Part shown: positions 34,115 to 46,330 of the stretch, piece by piece | Layout: each line of letters begins with the position of its first letter | How positions within the stretch are numbered: position 1 is the first letter of the stretch | Assembly: GCA_032871835.1 (NCBI GenBank) | Contig: CM065297.1 | Span: 27,351,598 to 27,415,597, forward strand | Direction of reading: 5' to 3' | DNA length: 64,000 nucleotides | Origin: Dipteronia dyeriana | Taxonomy: Eukaryota; Streptophyta; Magnoliopsida; Sapindales; Sapindaceae | Translations under genes and position numbers: made by a program | Notes under the pieces: model-generated | Database searches by the model: none | Told to the model about the DNA's origin: nothing | What the model saw: only the letters and a program-made list of their open reading frames with translations

Positions 34115-35480
34115 AAACATGTTAATATACAAAACACACATCTTCAAAAAGGAAAAAAATATATAAACAAGAACAGTATTCTTGAAATTGAACAAAAAAT
34201 TTTACCAAAAAATTACCTTCTCAATTTTGGAATTCGATGACCCAAACCTTGGTCAGATGAAACACCTACAAACACTATTCCAAAACCTAAAAATAACTCA
34301 ACATCATAAACAATAGAGGATGTGGGCAAAAATTGGGCAAACTCATTGAGGACATCATACAAAGGGAAATTATTAGAGATGCTATTAATAAACCCTAATC
34401 TTCACAGATATACCCAACCTTTGCAATCAAAAATCAAAATATACACATAATACAAAACCTTAATCTTCAAATAAAAGTACCTTACTTACGATTTCACACA
34501 CTGAACCGATTGTTTAGATGATAAGACGAATCAGAAACTGTAGAGAAGAGGCCATCAGAATGAGACTAACACAGATGAAGAAGAAGTCTCGACGGTGCCA
34601 TCAACACGTCTGGATGCAGGGGTCTCGACAGCGGCAACAACGCATATGGAGAAGAGGCCGCTTCGAGTCACCGTGATGCAGAGATGGAGAAGAGAAAGAG
34701 GGACAAAGATACTAATCAGGACTTGCAGAGAATGGAGCAACACAAATGAAAATGAGGGAACAGAGACTTTGTTTCTTTTGTTTATTAGGGTGGTAACCGG
34801 TGTCAAAGTATCCAATGAATTAATATCTAGTATTTTTTTTTTATCTTTAATTATATGTTGTACGGTACGAAGTAAGACTCTGGTTCGTACCGTATCAAGC
34901 CCCTTCTTTCTCTAATATTTCGAAATTAGGATGGGATATGACTGGAACTATCAGTCTTATGATGCTACCTCTTCTTTCTCTAATATTTCAGAATTAGGAT
35001 GGGATACGACTCGAACTATCGGTTTTATGGTGCTGGTGTAAGAGGATTAACTAAGCTAACCCTTTTTTTTTCTTTATTATTCCATTCATTGGGATATTTA
35101 CTATTAATGGCAAATCATAGTTGTTTTTCAATATCAAATAAATTTCTAGGTGAGTACTATTTTTCATATTTATGTCATAAAATCGTGATCTCTCATCCCT
35201 CAAACTCTGGATTTATCATAATAGTTATTTATAATATATAAATAAATAAATCTCAAGGTCCAACAAAATATTGTACTAAAATCAGCTGAATTATTAAACA
35301 TTCTTCCCAAGAAACTATATCCACTTTTTCTTATTGAGATTTCTAATAGATATCAACTGTGTAAGATATTAGATATATTTAGCTGTATAAGAGAATTTAC
35401 ACATCATTATAAGAAAGAAGAAAAGGTAAATATGTGTAAAAATTGGAAGAATAATAAATACAAAATGAAAACCAAATATT
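34115..35480. repeat. Gene-free spacer with a 68-bp tandem duplication
   Basis: The unit at 34903 ('cttctttctctaatattt', then 'gaattaggatgggata') recurs at 34971 with a few differences. A dyad 'gtacggtacgaa' and 'ttcgtaccgtatc' lies at 34860-34895. Nothing else was recognised. The right edge is the 3' side of the P450 gene. Confidence 0.55.
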
Positions 35481-37954
35481 TCAATCTGATGATTTCATAT
35501 GTTCGTGTCGTCTGATCAACCGAATTTGGAATCCATTCACTAATCGAGCAGATGGGAAAAATGACATTCGATCATCCTTCAATTGACTCCACCTGTTTAA
35601 TTTCATCAATCTAATTAATCATATGAACTTAATTTTAACTAATAATTGAAATTTTATTGTTCATCAAACCATTGGATTTTTCTTGATGTTCACATTTATC
35701 AACTAACAGATACGGGATTCTATACAGTTTTTTCATACAGAATCCCAACTCCGTAGCATTAAACCAGATTCCATACAAAATAATGTCTGGGATCCTGAAC
35801 CAGAATCCTCCTCTTAAAGGGCTGACCTGTATGTAATCAAGAAGTAATGGAGGAAGAGAGCAATTTGAAGGCGAGCCAACTCTGCCCCAGGACAAAAGCG
35901 AGCACCTCCACCAAATGGGGAGTAAAATGGGCTATTTCTCCAATTTCTCTTTTCCTACACATCAAACAACATTCAAAAAATATATATAACACAAATATGC
36001 AATTAGAGTAAGATCCTGCAAATATTTTCATGCGGGATCTTGGTTTATCACATCAGATAAATCCAATACGGAATCTCACACCATATAATGAGTCAGAGTA
36101 AGTCTATCTATATGTTAACGCTTGCAATTTATATAAGTTGTAAATTTTACCTGATTTTCTGGGTCCATCCATCTCCATGGATTGAAGGTGAGAGCATCAT
36201 GGTACATTTTTTCATCCAAATGAACTGCTGAAAGAAATGGAACAACAAAGCATCCTTTTGGAATCACATAATCTGCCAAGTGCCAACCAACATAAACCGA
36301 AAATTCTTTAACATGATTTCAACTCCAGTAACTTGCAATTCAATCATGAAAATTGTAATAGGTACCTTGGTATGTAACATCCTCCTTTGCCTCCCTCATT
36401 AACCAGATTGCAATGCCCCCAAGCCGAAGTGTTTCATCAATAACCTGCAAGTCAATGTTACTTGAGATACATTAACAGAAAAACAAATTCGAGATTGATC
36501 ACTCTCAACTTACACATTGAGTAAAAGGCATAGCTTTGTAATCTTGCCATGTTAGCATTTCATTACTCCTCAGACCTTGTTGTTCTTCCTGTTTGGTCAC
36601 AAAGAAAAAGAAATGGAAAACATGTAAAAATTGACTGAACATTAATTAGTTTGATATTATAACAAGTATGTACCTGAAGTTGGTTCAAGGCTCTAGGACA
36701 CTGATTGAGAAAAAAAACTGCAAAAAGCATTGTTTTAGCGGTTGTTTCATTTCCGGCAAAGAGAAGATTGATAATGAAGTCTGATATAGTTTCGTCTGGT
36801 AAGCTTTCTTCCTCCAGTAGCCTTCCAAGTACACCATTGCTGACTTTCGCTGACCCCAGTTGCCTGTGCTTATCTATAGTCTTCTTTATCTTGCTTATGA
36901 TTTTCTCCCTTGCCTGTCAACCCAAAATCAAGCCAGATGCAGTAAGCCAGTAATCGTAAATTGTAGATTTGATTTGAGAACATTGTTGGTTACCTTCATC
37001 GCAGTATGGTAAGTGAAACCAGGAAAGTTGATTGGAAGAGAAAGACAGCCATCCACGAAGTCAGAAAACAATTGAGCCATCTCATTGATTTCGCACTCAC
37101 TGGAAACGCCTAATAGTTGATTAACCATTTGATTAATAGCTACCTGAAAATGAAATTATTGTAAGTCATGATGATAAAATCAAATGTTGAAATAGAAATA
37201 GAAATACAAGAATATCATGAGCTTTTGTTGTCACCTTTCTACAAACATCTTGGAGAAGAATGACTTGGTTGTGGTGGAGATTGTTGAGGGTTTGAATCAT
37301 AATGAGTTGAATGTCATTCAAGAAATGGAATTTGAGCTTGTCGAAACGCATGAGATTGGAAGAAATTGCATGGAGTCTCCTATGGTGGTGTCCTTGAAGA
37401 GTGATGACCCCATTTTTGCCAACTAAATCTCTGAAAGATTTGGGATAGCTTGACTGGAAAAGCTTGCCTTCGTTCTGCATAACGAATCGATTGAAAATGG
37501 GGTCTGCTGAAACAACAGCCCATTTTCCAAACAAACTACATGAAAAAATGGTGCCAAATCTTTTGATTTGTTCTTCAACGAAACGAGGAGGATGAGAACT
37601 CGCAACAGCATTGTACCAGTTGAAGCTATCACCCACCAGTGGCCACCCTCTTCTTCCCGGAGGCATTCTACATCGTCCATTCTTCTTCTTACCTTATAGA
37701 ATTTGAGAATGAATTATATTATTTATATACTCTATACAAGGGAACCAAATCAGGAACTAATAGTAAATATACCATAGGGGAAATATACTATATCAAATCA
37801 TTTCATATCCGATAAAGTAACATCCCCGCAAACTCAAGATGACAAAGATAGAAGCAAACTTACCATAAATAAATTTTGCAATGAATATCAACAGCAACAC
37901 AAGACATGTCATAGGCCATTCTTGGCCTGCTTCATAAATAATTTCTCTCATCAT
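35481..37954 (-). CDS. Cytochrome P450, CYP85 clan, probably CYP724B/DWARF11-like (9 exons, 484 aa)
   Basis: Exons in transcript order: 37954-37864, 37692-37235, 37143-36994, 36913-36674, 36588-36514, 36444-36366, 36272-36151, 35954-35827, 35592-35481. All introns are GT-AG and the 1455-nt frame is open. Features: hydrophobic ER anchor (about residues 15-30), proline hinge PPGRRGWP (about 41-48), I-helix AGNETT (about 286-291), ExxR as ETLR (342-345), PERF-type region FNPWRW, and heme loop PFGGGARFCPG with Cys about 426. The sequence is closest in my memory to CYP90/CYP724 enzymes, which hydroxylate C-22 of brassinosteroid precursors on the ER; CYP724B is the best guess, not certain. Start: MM at 37954; an in-frame ATG at 37999 would add 15 residues. 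The gene looks functional. Confidence 0.88.
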
Positions 37955-38923
37955 CTCATCTCTCTGCAGCAAAATGTTGATGATGATGATGAGAGACAAG
38001 ATAAATAAGAGTAATTGGAGTAGATGAAATTATGTAGCTAGCAAACAAGCTTAATTGGTTGACCTTAGTTTTAAAGATGTAGCAAAAGCCACGTCTTGTG
38101 AATTATTATTTTAATATCACCACCATAACTTATAAACAATTAAATGTTATAACATATATACAAGAGGTGGATTGAGGTACAAAAAATGAGTATAAAACAA
38201 GAGGAGTGATGTTCAAGTTGAAGAGAACCTCATTCCAATTTGACCTTGATCAATTCTTTATTAATTGATAAACTAATTAATCAAACTGCCACCATCTTTT
38301 ACGCTTCAACACTTAATAAAACACAAAACTTGAGAGCTCGAGGTCAGACTTTTGGCACCTAAAAAGCTACATGATGTACCTGTTTTACCCTTCCAGAATC
38401 CTGAAACAAGGGGGTATCAGGGGCATTAATTCTGGAATTGAAGTTGGGTGTCCATGACTAGTCAAAAAGAAGCAAATGAGATAGAGACAGTTAAACGGTT
38501 GGAGAAAAGACGAGGCTTGTTTTGAGGAATCAAGCCCTTAATATTTGCCATAATTTATTACTTTAATTCATTAATTAAAGAATGAGTAGAATGATGATGA
38601 GGCCAACCAGAACCAGCTAATATATCTTCAACTTATGTTGAGAATTCAGACACCTCATTTCTCTTGTTCATTTTTTTTATACACGCTAGGTCAAGATTCT
38701 GTCCATGCCTCTCTTTAAACCAAGCACCACAAATAAGGTTTAGATGAAACAAAAAGGTGCACAACTAACTCATCTTAGAGCTGGTGTGGTGTGTTAATAC
38801 CAATTCTCTAATAAGATTTTATTATTATATATATACAAAAGAAAAACAAAACACATGTGAACATGTTTACATGCAACTAACGAGGTCAAAACATTATTGG
38901 CACTATTTGAGGGGGGTGTTGTG
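37955..38923. other. Upstream region of the P450 gene
   Basis: AT-rich, with no open gene. It holds the presumed P450 promoter; I did not assign a TATA box. The right edge is the Mutator-like element. Confidence 0.5.
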
Positions 38924-39339
38924 CAAATATCACCACTTTACTAATGTATGTTTAAAATGCACCATTTAAGTCGTTCAGACAAAAATACCTCGAAATATTA
39001 AAACAGTGAGGAAGTTGTCGTTTTCAAAGTCAGAGAGAAGCAACAGTCAAACCGACGGAAAACTAATCGACGGTGAAGTGACCGGAAGAGCTGCGATTGA
39101 CAAAGGTAAGATTGGTTATTTTTCCTCGTTTTTGTTGTTAACTTGCATTACATGTTAGAATTGAGTTTTGTTGATAGGAATTGTAGAAACCGGTTAAACT
39201 AGAGATGTGAGAATGGTTGTGGTTTAGGTTAAGGTTTGTAATTTGGTTGAATATCAGATGAGGAAGATGAAATCTGGGTTATCGAGACTTTTTGCAAGAG
39301 AATCGAGCTTATTTGTTGAGTCGAGCTTTTATTTTCGTG

Positions 39340-39890
39340 AAAATTAGGTTTTGGTAAGTCGAGGTTTTTTTGAATTTGATCGAGCCTTTTTGAAAGGGAT
39401 CGAGCTTTTTTGAAAAGGAATCGAGCTTTTTTATAAAGGAATCGAGCTTTTTTGAAAAGGATCGAGCTTTTTTGGAAAGGATCGAGCTTTTTTAAAAAGG
39501 ATTCGAGCTTTTTTCAATAGGTTCGAGCTTTTTCAATAGGTTCGAGCATTTTTTGAATTGGATCGAGCGTTTTTGAAAGGATCGAGCTTTTTTTAATAGG
39601 AATCGAGCCTTTTTAAAAAGAGATCGAGCTTTTTTGAAAGGGATCGAGGTATTTTGAAAAGGGATCGAGGTTTTTTGTAAAGGAATCGAGTTTTTTTGTA
39701 AAGGAATCGAGCTTTTTTGAAAGGGATCGAGCTTTTTTAAAAAGGATTCGAGTTTTTTTCAATAGGTTCGAGTTTTTTTTAAAAAGGATTCGAGTTTTTT
39801 TCAATAGGTTCGAGTTTTTTTTGAATTGGATCGAGCTTTTTTTTATAAATTATCATGAAATAATTAGGTTTTGTTCATAGGATCGAGCTT
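39340..39890 (+). repeat. Left GATCGAGC-T-tract minisatellite
   Basis: About two dozen copies of a ~20-26 bp unit, 'gatcgagcttttttgaaaag', with variable spacing. It lies just upstream of the first recognised exon of the Ulp1-type gene, apparently in an intron or 5' region. Confidence 0.88.
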
Positions 39891-39935
39891 TTTTATTTGT
39901 TTTGTTTAATGATGTTGTATTTATGTTACATTGCA

Positions 39936-42900
39936 GATGAGAATTAGGTTGAGGGATTCGCTTAAAACTCCAGAAGGAGACTGGTACGAGGGCAAATTGA
40001 CTCGACACAACTATTTTGATGCCCTTGCCTATATAGAAGACGCACTGAACCGTGTCCCTGTAGAATTTGCAGATGAAGATCGTTGTCGGTTCATGGCGTC
40101 ATGTTTTGGGCATTTCCTGACGATGCATAGGGAGATAAAGTTTTCTGGCGGTATTATCCATTGGTTGCTTTTGAGGGAGCTCCATCATAACGGCCCAACA
40201 GATGAGATGCACTTCATGTTAGGAAACCAGTCTGTGAGGTTATCGAAGGTGGAGTTTTGTCTGATCACCGTACTACGGTTTTGAGTTGTACCAGACACCA
40301 CCAAGTATGCAGCAGTGAAGAATGACATACATGAGCGGTACTTTCCTAGAGCCGATGAGGTGTCGTTGGAGGAGATTAGGGGTGTTGTCACCTGCACAGA
40401 GTATGGAAAGGCGTACGATGCTGTCAAGCTATGCCTCTTATATATGTTGAACTAGATACTGATGGGGGTGGATGAGAGATTCAAGATTCCAGTTTAGCAG
40501 TTTTGACTGGTTGAGGATCTCGATAGGTTCAACGCGTTCCCGTGGGGTGCCCACGTGTACAGGCATTCTATTTACTCATTCAAGAATGCACTTGACGGGC
40601 GAAGAGACGGGTTCGAGCGACACCAGCAGGGAAAGGGCGCTGACGTACACAGGGTGGAGACGTATAACATATACGGTCTATCTCATGCTCTATTGGTAAG
40701 AAATTCGAACTACAAATAGTACTTTATTGTTGGTTTCCAAAATATTATGGATACTTATCGTACTTATCTCTGATGCAGATATTTGTTTTGGAGCTGATCC
40801 CTGATTTAGCCAAAGAGGTCGGTGCCCGGAGGGTTACTGATCTGACTCCCCGTATTTTGAAGTGGGAGTTGACCAAACAACCCAGAGGGAAGAAGTTGGC
40901 AAAGATTTTCAAAGCCAGGGTATGTATTTATTTTGTTAATGTTTTTATTAGTTAGTATTTGTACAATTACATTGTTCTAACTAATATTTCAGATGTTTGC
41001 GAGGAAGGAACTGGTGCCGACACCAGCTGAGAGATAAGCACCGTACTATGCCTGGCTAGACGAGGAGGGAGACTGTATGTAGAAGATGACATGGATGATA
41101 TGCCTCCTCTGGTCCCTGATCATACTACCTTAGGCGGGATCAGTGGTACAGAGGGCGATGGTTTAACAGACAGGACTATTGACAGTGAGGGATCTGAGCC
41201 CGCTGCTGGGGGTTTAAGGCCCAGTGACAGTGAGGGATATGAGACAGACCCTCAACGAGAAAGGCATAGGCATATGCGGGTTTGGTTTTCCACCCCCGGA
41301 CATGGTACATCTGCAGGGGATTCCCGTGGGGGCATTGGACGTAATGGAGAGGTAAGTTGAAAACAAAGTTTAGTGTTTTTTATTAGCACGTGGTGATAGT
41401 TTTTTACTAACAATGTAGACATAATTTCAGACTCCGTGGACAGATATGTTGAACGATGCGCGTGAAGCCCTCCGGAAGAGTGACGAGGATCGACATCGTA
41501 AACATTTGGAGTTATTGGATATGATTCGGAAGAGTGATGAGGATCATCACCAGCAACACCGATTGTTACTGGATATGATCTGGGGGCTTCAAGGGTCGAC
41601 CATACGTACACACCGGGATGGCCCCCCCACCTCCTGATCCAAACTTTAGTCCTGAAGGGTCGACTGATAGGTATACCGAAGGGACAGACATTACAGCTCG
41701 ATGTAGTCAGGACCCGCCTACCGGGGGGGTAGGTCCGGAGAGGCAACCTCAGTTGCATCCAGCGATAGTTGGTTTGGTTCATGTACAACAGTCGGTTCGG
41801 ACCTCCCAGCTGTCCTATCTGGGTCCACCTAGGCTCAGCGATCCCCCCACCTCCCAGCACATTGATCTCCTTACCTCCCAGCATATCGATTCAGCTACAG
41901 TGGTCCTCTCCCCCACCCAGCACATCTGTGGCGTCGGAGCGGTCCCCTCCCTAACCCAGTACTTCTGTACCATCGGAGAGGTCCCCTTCCCTACCCAGGA
42001 TGTCTGTGGCGTCGGAGCGATCCCTTCCCCCACCCAGCATGTCTATGGCATCGGAGCGGTCCCCTCCCCCGACCAATACATCGAAGCATTTAGTTAAGCG
42101 CGGATGGCAGTTGATGAGCCCTTACACAGATCCATGCCGTCCAAAGAGGTTGAGGACACGACCCGAATCCGTGGAACACATTTTTGACCCCTACGGACTA
42201 GTGGACGCTGACCAGCTTGCAGCATATAAAGCCTTCAAGAGGAACATCAACGGGGAACTGTGAGTCCAACATTTTATAATAAAAATGGATGTACATTTCA
42301 TGTTTATTCAAATGTATGTATAGCTAAGCTAATTCAATCATTAAACAGACGTGATATGGACGTGCTGCCACCAGTTACCGTGGGATGGTTTGTGCGTATG
42401 CTGTCCAACTTCATGGACTTGGTGGACACGGTACGTACTTATGTGATTTTCATATTAGCGTTTGTGTAAGTAATGTTGAATTGTTAACAATTACGGTGGT
42501 TTTATTATTTGTCAGCATATGGACACATACCTCCATATTCTTCGCAAGCTTCAGCGAGGATTCCCCAATGTGTACAACCAGAGGATCAACTTGTTGGATA
42601 CATAATTTTATGTAAGTAGTTATAAATTTTGGGAATCGAATCGCATTTTCTGGTTTTGTATTATTTATACGATATTGTCAATGCTTGTACAGCCACTTAT
42701 GTTGTACATGTGGGAGAGGATGATGCCTCGTGATTCGCACGGGGCTGTGACCACGGCAAGGTGGAATGTGTTACAATCCCGATGGTTAGAAGAGGACCTT
42801 CTGACGGTCCGTGGAGCAACCACGAGTGGAAACTGCCCATGGCACGAGGTTGACCTGGTAAGTGTTAAATGATGGAGATGATTTAAAAAATAAACTGTTA

Positions 42901-43130
42901 GTATATCCTGAATTAACACGGTATGCATACTATTACAGGTGATGATTCCATGCAACGTTGGGGGCCAACAATGGCTAGTGGTGACCGTCGAGCTTTGTCT
43001 AGGGGAAGATTGACATTTTTGACCTCTGGAGACAGGAAGTCCCTTATCATATCAGGCACCAGTAGGTCCGGCCATTTCGGTGGTTTTTACCCTCCATGTT
43101 GAGTGATGCGGGGTTCCACACTGCACGACA
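39936..43130 (+). pseudogene. DUF1985 / Ulp1-like (C48) gene captured in a Mutator-like element
   Basis: After an acceptor site at 39935 the first exon gives MRIRLRDSLKTPEGDWYEGK, then NYFDALAYIEDALNRVPVEF and KFSGGIIHWLLLRELHHNGP, a DUF1985-type domain. An in-frame TGA at about 40281 breaks it where Gly is expected. Later pieces: a charged region (40760-41360), a repeat RKSDEDRHRKHLELLDMI and RKSDEDHHQQHRLLLDMI (41470-41580), a Ser-Pro minisatellite (41890-42080), HIFDPYGLVDADQLAAYKAF (42175-42240), and near the end IPCNVGGQQWLVVTVEL (42950-43000). The last block matches the Ulp1 catalytic region, but the expected His before Trp is Gln. Ulp1-type enzymes cleave SUMO in active relatives. Stops after this block show decay. 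Confidence 0.7.
41890..42085 (+). repeat. ~42-bp coding minisatellite (Ser-Pro-rich)
   Basis: Four to five copies of a unit like 'cccacccagcatgtctgtgg' followed by 'cgtcggagcggtcccct'. In the likely frame it encodes repeated SVASERSPPPPS-like motifs. Confidence 0.75.
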
Positions 43131-43179
43131 AGGTGGTCGTCGGGCGTTCCCTCGGGAAAATAAGCAAAAATCAAAAGTG

Positions 43180-43690
43180 TAAGAGATTAAGCTTTTTTTT
43201 AACTGATCGAGCTTTTTTTATATATGATCGAGCTTTTTCTAACGTGATCGAGTTTTTTTTGTTCAAGACCGAGCTCTATTTCTACATCATCTAGCTTTTT
43301 TTAATATGGCTCGAGCTTTTTTTCATATAGCTCGAGCTTTTTTCAAATATGGCTCGACCTTTTTATTTTAGGGATTGAGTTTTTTTTGTGAGGAATGAGG
43401 CTTTTTTGTGAGGGATCGAGCTTTTTTTGTGCGGGATCGAGCTTTTTCGATGAGGGATCGAGCTATTTTTATGAGGGATCGAGCTATTTTTGTGAGAGAT
43501 CGAGCTTTTTTTGTCAAGGATCGAGCTTTTTTTAGGGATCGAGCTTTTTTTCTGATGGATCGAGCCTTTTTTCAAGGGATTGAGCTTTTCTTTTTACTTA
43601 TCCAGCATCTATTTTTTGGATCGAGCTTTTTTAGAATTTGATCAAGCTTTTTTTCAAATGTTTCGAGCTTGTTTTTAAAAGCTTTCCAGT
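43180..43690 (+). repeat. Right GATCGAGC-T-tract minisatellite
   Basis: About twenty copies of 'gatcgagcttttttt' units, mostly 20-25 bp, in the same orientation as the left array. It lies after the last Ulp1-like block and inside the right end of the Mutator-like element. Confidence 0.88.
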
Positions 43691-44109
43691 TTTTATGCCC
43701 AAGATTATAAACTTGTTTGCACCACTACAACTCAACTCGGCCAAATATATATACAAAACAAATATGCATACATGTTCATTAATTATTTTTTAAAAGTTTA
43801 CAACTCCAGGACATAAACATAAAAAAAATTGAGACAACATGTTCATAAATGTTCATATAGTGTTATACCACACAGAAATACAATAAAAAATGGAAATGAA
43901 TATTAGAAATATTAATTTACCTTCTTGTGAAATATCTGAAATTGAGCATGTTTTCTGAAGAAAAAATGGAGTAGGTGATTGATTTTCAGACAACTTTTTT
44001 GGACGACAACCTTTAAAGAATAAAAAATCGATTATTTAAGGGCAATTTCGGTAGCTCACCATAATAGGTACCTTTTAAACTTAACTTAGTATAACGGTGA
44101 CATCACTGC

Positions 44110-44561
44110 AAGGGATAAAAAAAAAGGTGACATTCCTCACCATTTCCACTGCAACTAATATATGATGTATAGTGAATATAAATAATATGTACAAAAAAAA
44201 GGAACAAGAAAGATATAGATATATCATATCATAAATTTGTTCAATAACTTGTTCAGTTTTTTCTTTATTGATTTTATTCAAATAGTTTTCTCTATAGGAT
44301 GATTGTTAATGAATTTTGTTTACATCAAAAGCATAAGAGTACGTTTTAATCAAGGAGCATTTTTAAAAGTAATTTAATCAAAATATGCATTATTGTTTTT
44401 AATTAAACGGTATTGTGTGATTGTGGGTAACCAAGTGTAAGGTACATAGTCTAAAATGCCATTGTTTTTTAAAAGCCTAAATTATTTTTGTGAAGAAAAA
44501 AAGTGAGGACCGACAATCGGAGTGACAATGTCGTCCTCAGAGTGATGGCGATAAGCTTAGA
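44110..44561. other. Gene-free junction between Mutator-like and Athila-like elements
   Basis: AT-rich. Neither an LTR nor the N-terminal part of gag is present before the Athila-like coding region. Confidence 0.5.
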
Positions 44562-45760
44562 GTGAACTTAACCACTCGCCAATTTGTGGATGCTTCAGCG
44601 GGTGGTTCTTTGATGAACAAGTCAATGGACGCAACCTATGATTTAATTGAAGACATGTCTGTTGCAAATAGCCATTGGGGGGATGACCGGAAGGTGCCAA
44701 AGAATGCACCCGGTGTGGTGGCAGTCGATCAAATGACCGCAATACAAGCTCAAATAAAGTCTTTATCTAATAAAGTTAGCAGGTTGGCAAGCTATAGTGC
44801 AGCCCAAGTGAATAGGGTGAATTATGATTGGTGCTCGGGGCCTCATGCAAGTATAGATTGCCAAGCGGGAAACCCATTCACAACCGGACCCACGGAACAA
44901 GACAAAATTTCCCTACCATAACTCCAACAACTAAAACCCCAACCCAAATAATAACCCTTATTCCAACACCTATAATCCCAACTGGAGAAATCACCCAAAC
45001 TTCTAATGGAAAGACAACCTACAACCCCAACAACACCAATCAACTTTCAAACCACCCCGGATTCACCATACCACAACAAGCCCTCCCTAACCAACAACCC
45101 CACTTCCAAAATCAACCCCACCAAAATCTAACCAAGAGAAAGCCGACAATTGAAGACTTGTTGTCCAAGTACATGGTTAAGCTTGATAATAGGATGCAAA
45201 CCCAATACTTAGCATTGAAGAAACTCGATACCAAAGTTGATCAAATTGCACAAAATTCACAAACCGCAATTCAAAATCTTGAAGCCAAATTGGTCAATTG
45301 GCTAGAGAGTCTCAAGTTTGCCAACAAGAAACCTTGCCAAGTGACACGGTGATCAATCCCAAGGAACAAATCAAGGCAATCAATTTGAGAAGTGATAAGA
45401 AAGTTGAGATTGAAGACCCATCGGTGGAAGATAACAAAGTTAACGTGCTCCCGAATACTTCTCAAGATTTACCTCCTCCACCACAAGTGAAGGCATATGT
45501 ACCTCCCATTCCCTACCATCAACGATTAAGAAAGCATAAAGATGTTCAACATTTTGCCAAATTCTTGGAGATTTTCAAAAAGCTTCATATCAACATACTA
45601 TTCACCGAAGCCTTGGTGCAAATGCCCAAGTATACCAAGTTTTTGAAGGAGCTCTTAGCAAACAAGAAGAAATTGGAGGATTTTGAAATTATGCCTCTAA
45701 ATGAAGAGTGTAGTGCAATACTACAAAATAAGTTGCCTCCAAAATTACAAGATCCCTAGA
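44562..45760 (+). pseudogene. Gag C-terminal half of the Athila-like element
   Basis: Begins in the gag domain (RQFVDASAGGSLMNKS, then YDLIEDMSVANSHW). An Asn/Pro/Gln-rich stretch and a helical region follow (ALKKLDTKVDQIAQNSQTAI), then VPPIPYHQRLRKHKDVQHFA and the LHINILFTEALVQMPKYTKF block that precedes protease in this lineage. Frame changes occur near 44900 and 45340. Confidence 0.8.
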
Positions 45761-46330
45761 AGTTCACCATTCCATGCACTATTGGCACATTGAAGTTCAG
45801 GAAGGCATTGATCTACTCTAGAGCAAGCATCAATTTGATGCCCTTTTTAGCGTTTGAAAAGTTGAATGTTGGAGAGGTGAAAATAACACACATGACACTA
45901 CACTTGGCAGATCGATCACGCAAATACCCAAGAGATGTCTTAGAGGATGTGCTAGTGAAAGTAGAGTGTTTGTATTTCCCTGTAGACTTTGTTATCCTTG
46001 AGATGGGGGAAGATGTTGAGATTCCGTTGCTTTTGGGAATACCATTTTTAAAAACGGTGGGTGCTTTGATTGATTTGAAGGATGAGAAAATGACTTTGCG
46101 GGTTGGGAAAGAAAAGGTTGAATTTGATTTGAAGAAAGCCATGAAAATGCCTAGAGAGGCCGAGAGTTGTTCAAGAATTGAAGTGGTGGATCCTATGATT
46201 CGAGAGTATTTGCAAAAGAAGAGTCCTAAGGAGCCTCTAGAGGCTTGCATAGTGCATAGTGTAAGTGAAGATGATGCGGATGTGGACATAGCGGAGTGTG
46301 CCTTGCACTTGAGCTCCTACCCTTGAGGAG
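45761..46330 (+). pseudogene. Protease of the Athila-like element, active site lost
   Basis: It matches the Athila protease (FTIPCTIG, then ASINLMPFLAFEKLNVGEVK, LADRSRKYPRDVLEDVLVKV, IPLLLGIPFLKTVGALIDLK). Where the family has a catalytic Asp before the GAS tripeptide (DLGAS), this copy reads YSRAS, so the protease cannot be active. Confidence 0.85.

Larger units (their letters stand above)
38924..44109 (+). mobile_element. Mutator-like element carrying a DUF1985/Ulp1-type gene
   Basis: The left end (38924-38963: TCACC, TACTAA, GTTTAAAA, ACC in order) and the reverse complement of the right end (44068-44109) match at roughly three quarters of positions over ~37 bases, which supports terminal inverted repeats. 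Between them is a split gene with DUF1985 and Ulp1-like parts. Plant Mutator-like elements with captured Ulp1 protease genes are a known class. No transposase was seen, so the copy would be non-autonomous. I did not find a clear 8-10 bp target duplication and the exact ends are uncertain. Confidence 0.55.

Noticed and set aside
34555..34915. Overlapping open frames on both strands near 34.6-34.9 kb
   Set aside because: No family features on either strand, and no splice or homology support. Could be the 5' region of a gene, but this cannot be shown.
36705..37426. Plus-strand open frames in the P450 locus
   Set aside because: They are antisense to P450 exons 2-4, whose motifs are clear.
37166..37680. 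P450 as a truncated or frameshifted pseudogene starting at MPPGRRGWP
   Set aside because: A separate first exon (37954-37864) supplies the membrane anchor and joins in frame, and all nine exons are open.
39613..39804. Open frame of KKxxIxFKK repeats (minus), and a similar one at 43363-43575
   Set aside because: Both are translations of the T-tract minisatellites. Any frame across such DNA is open by composition.
41252..42033. Minus-strand open frames over the Ser-Pro minisatellite
   Set aside because: Composition-driven antisense frames; the plus strand carries the DUF1985/Ulp1-type gene.
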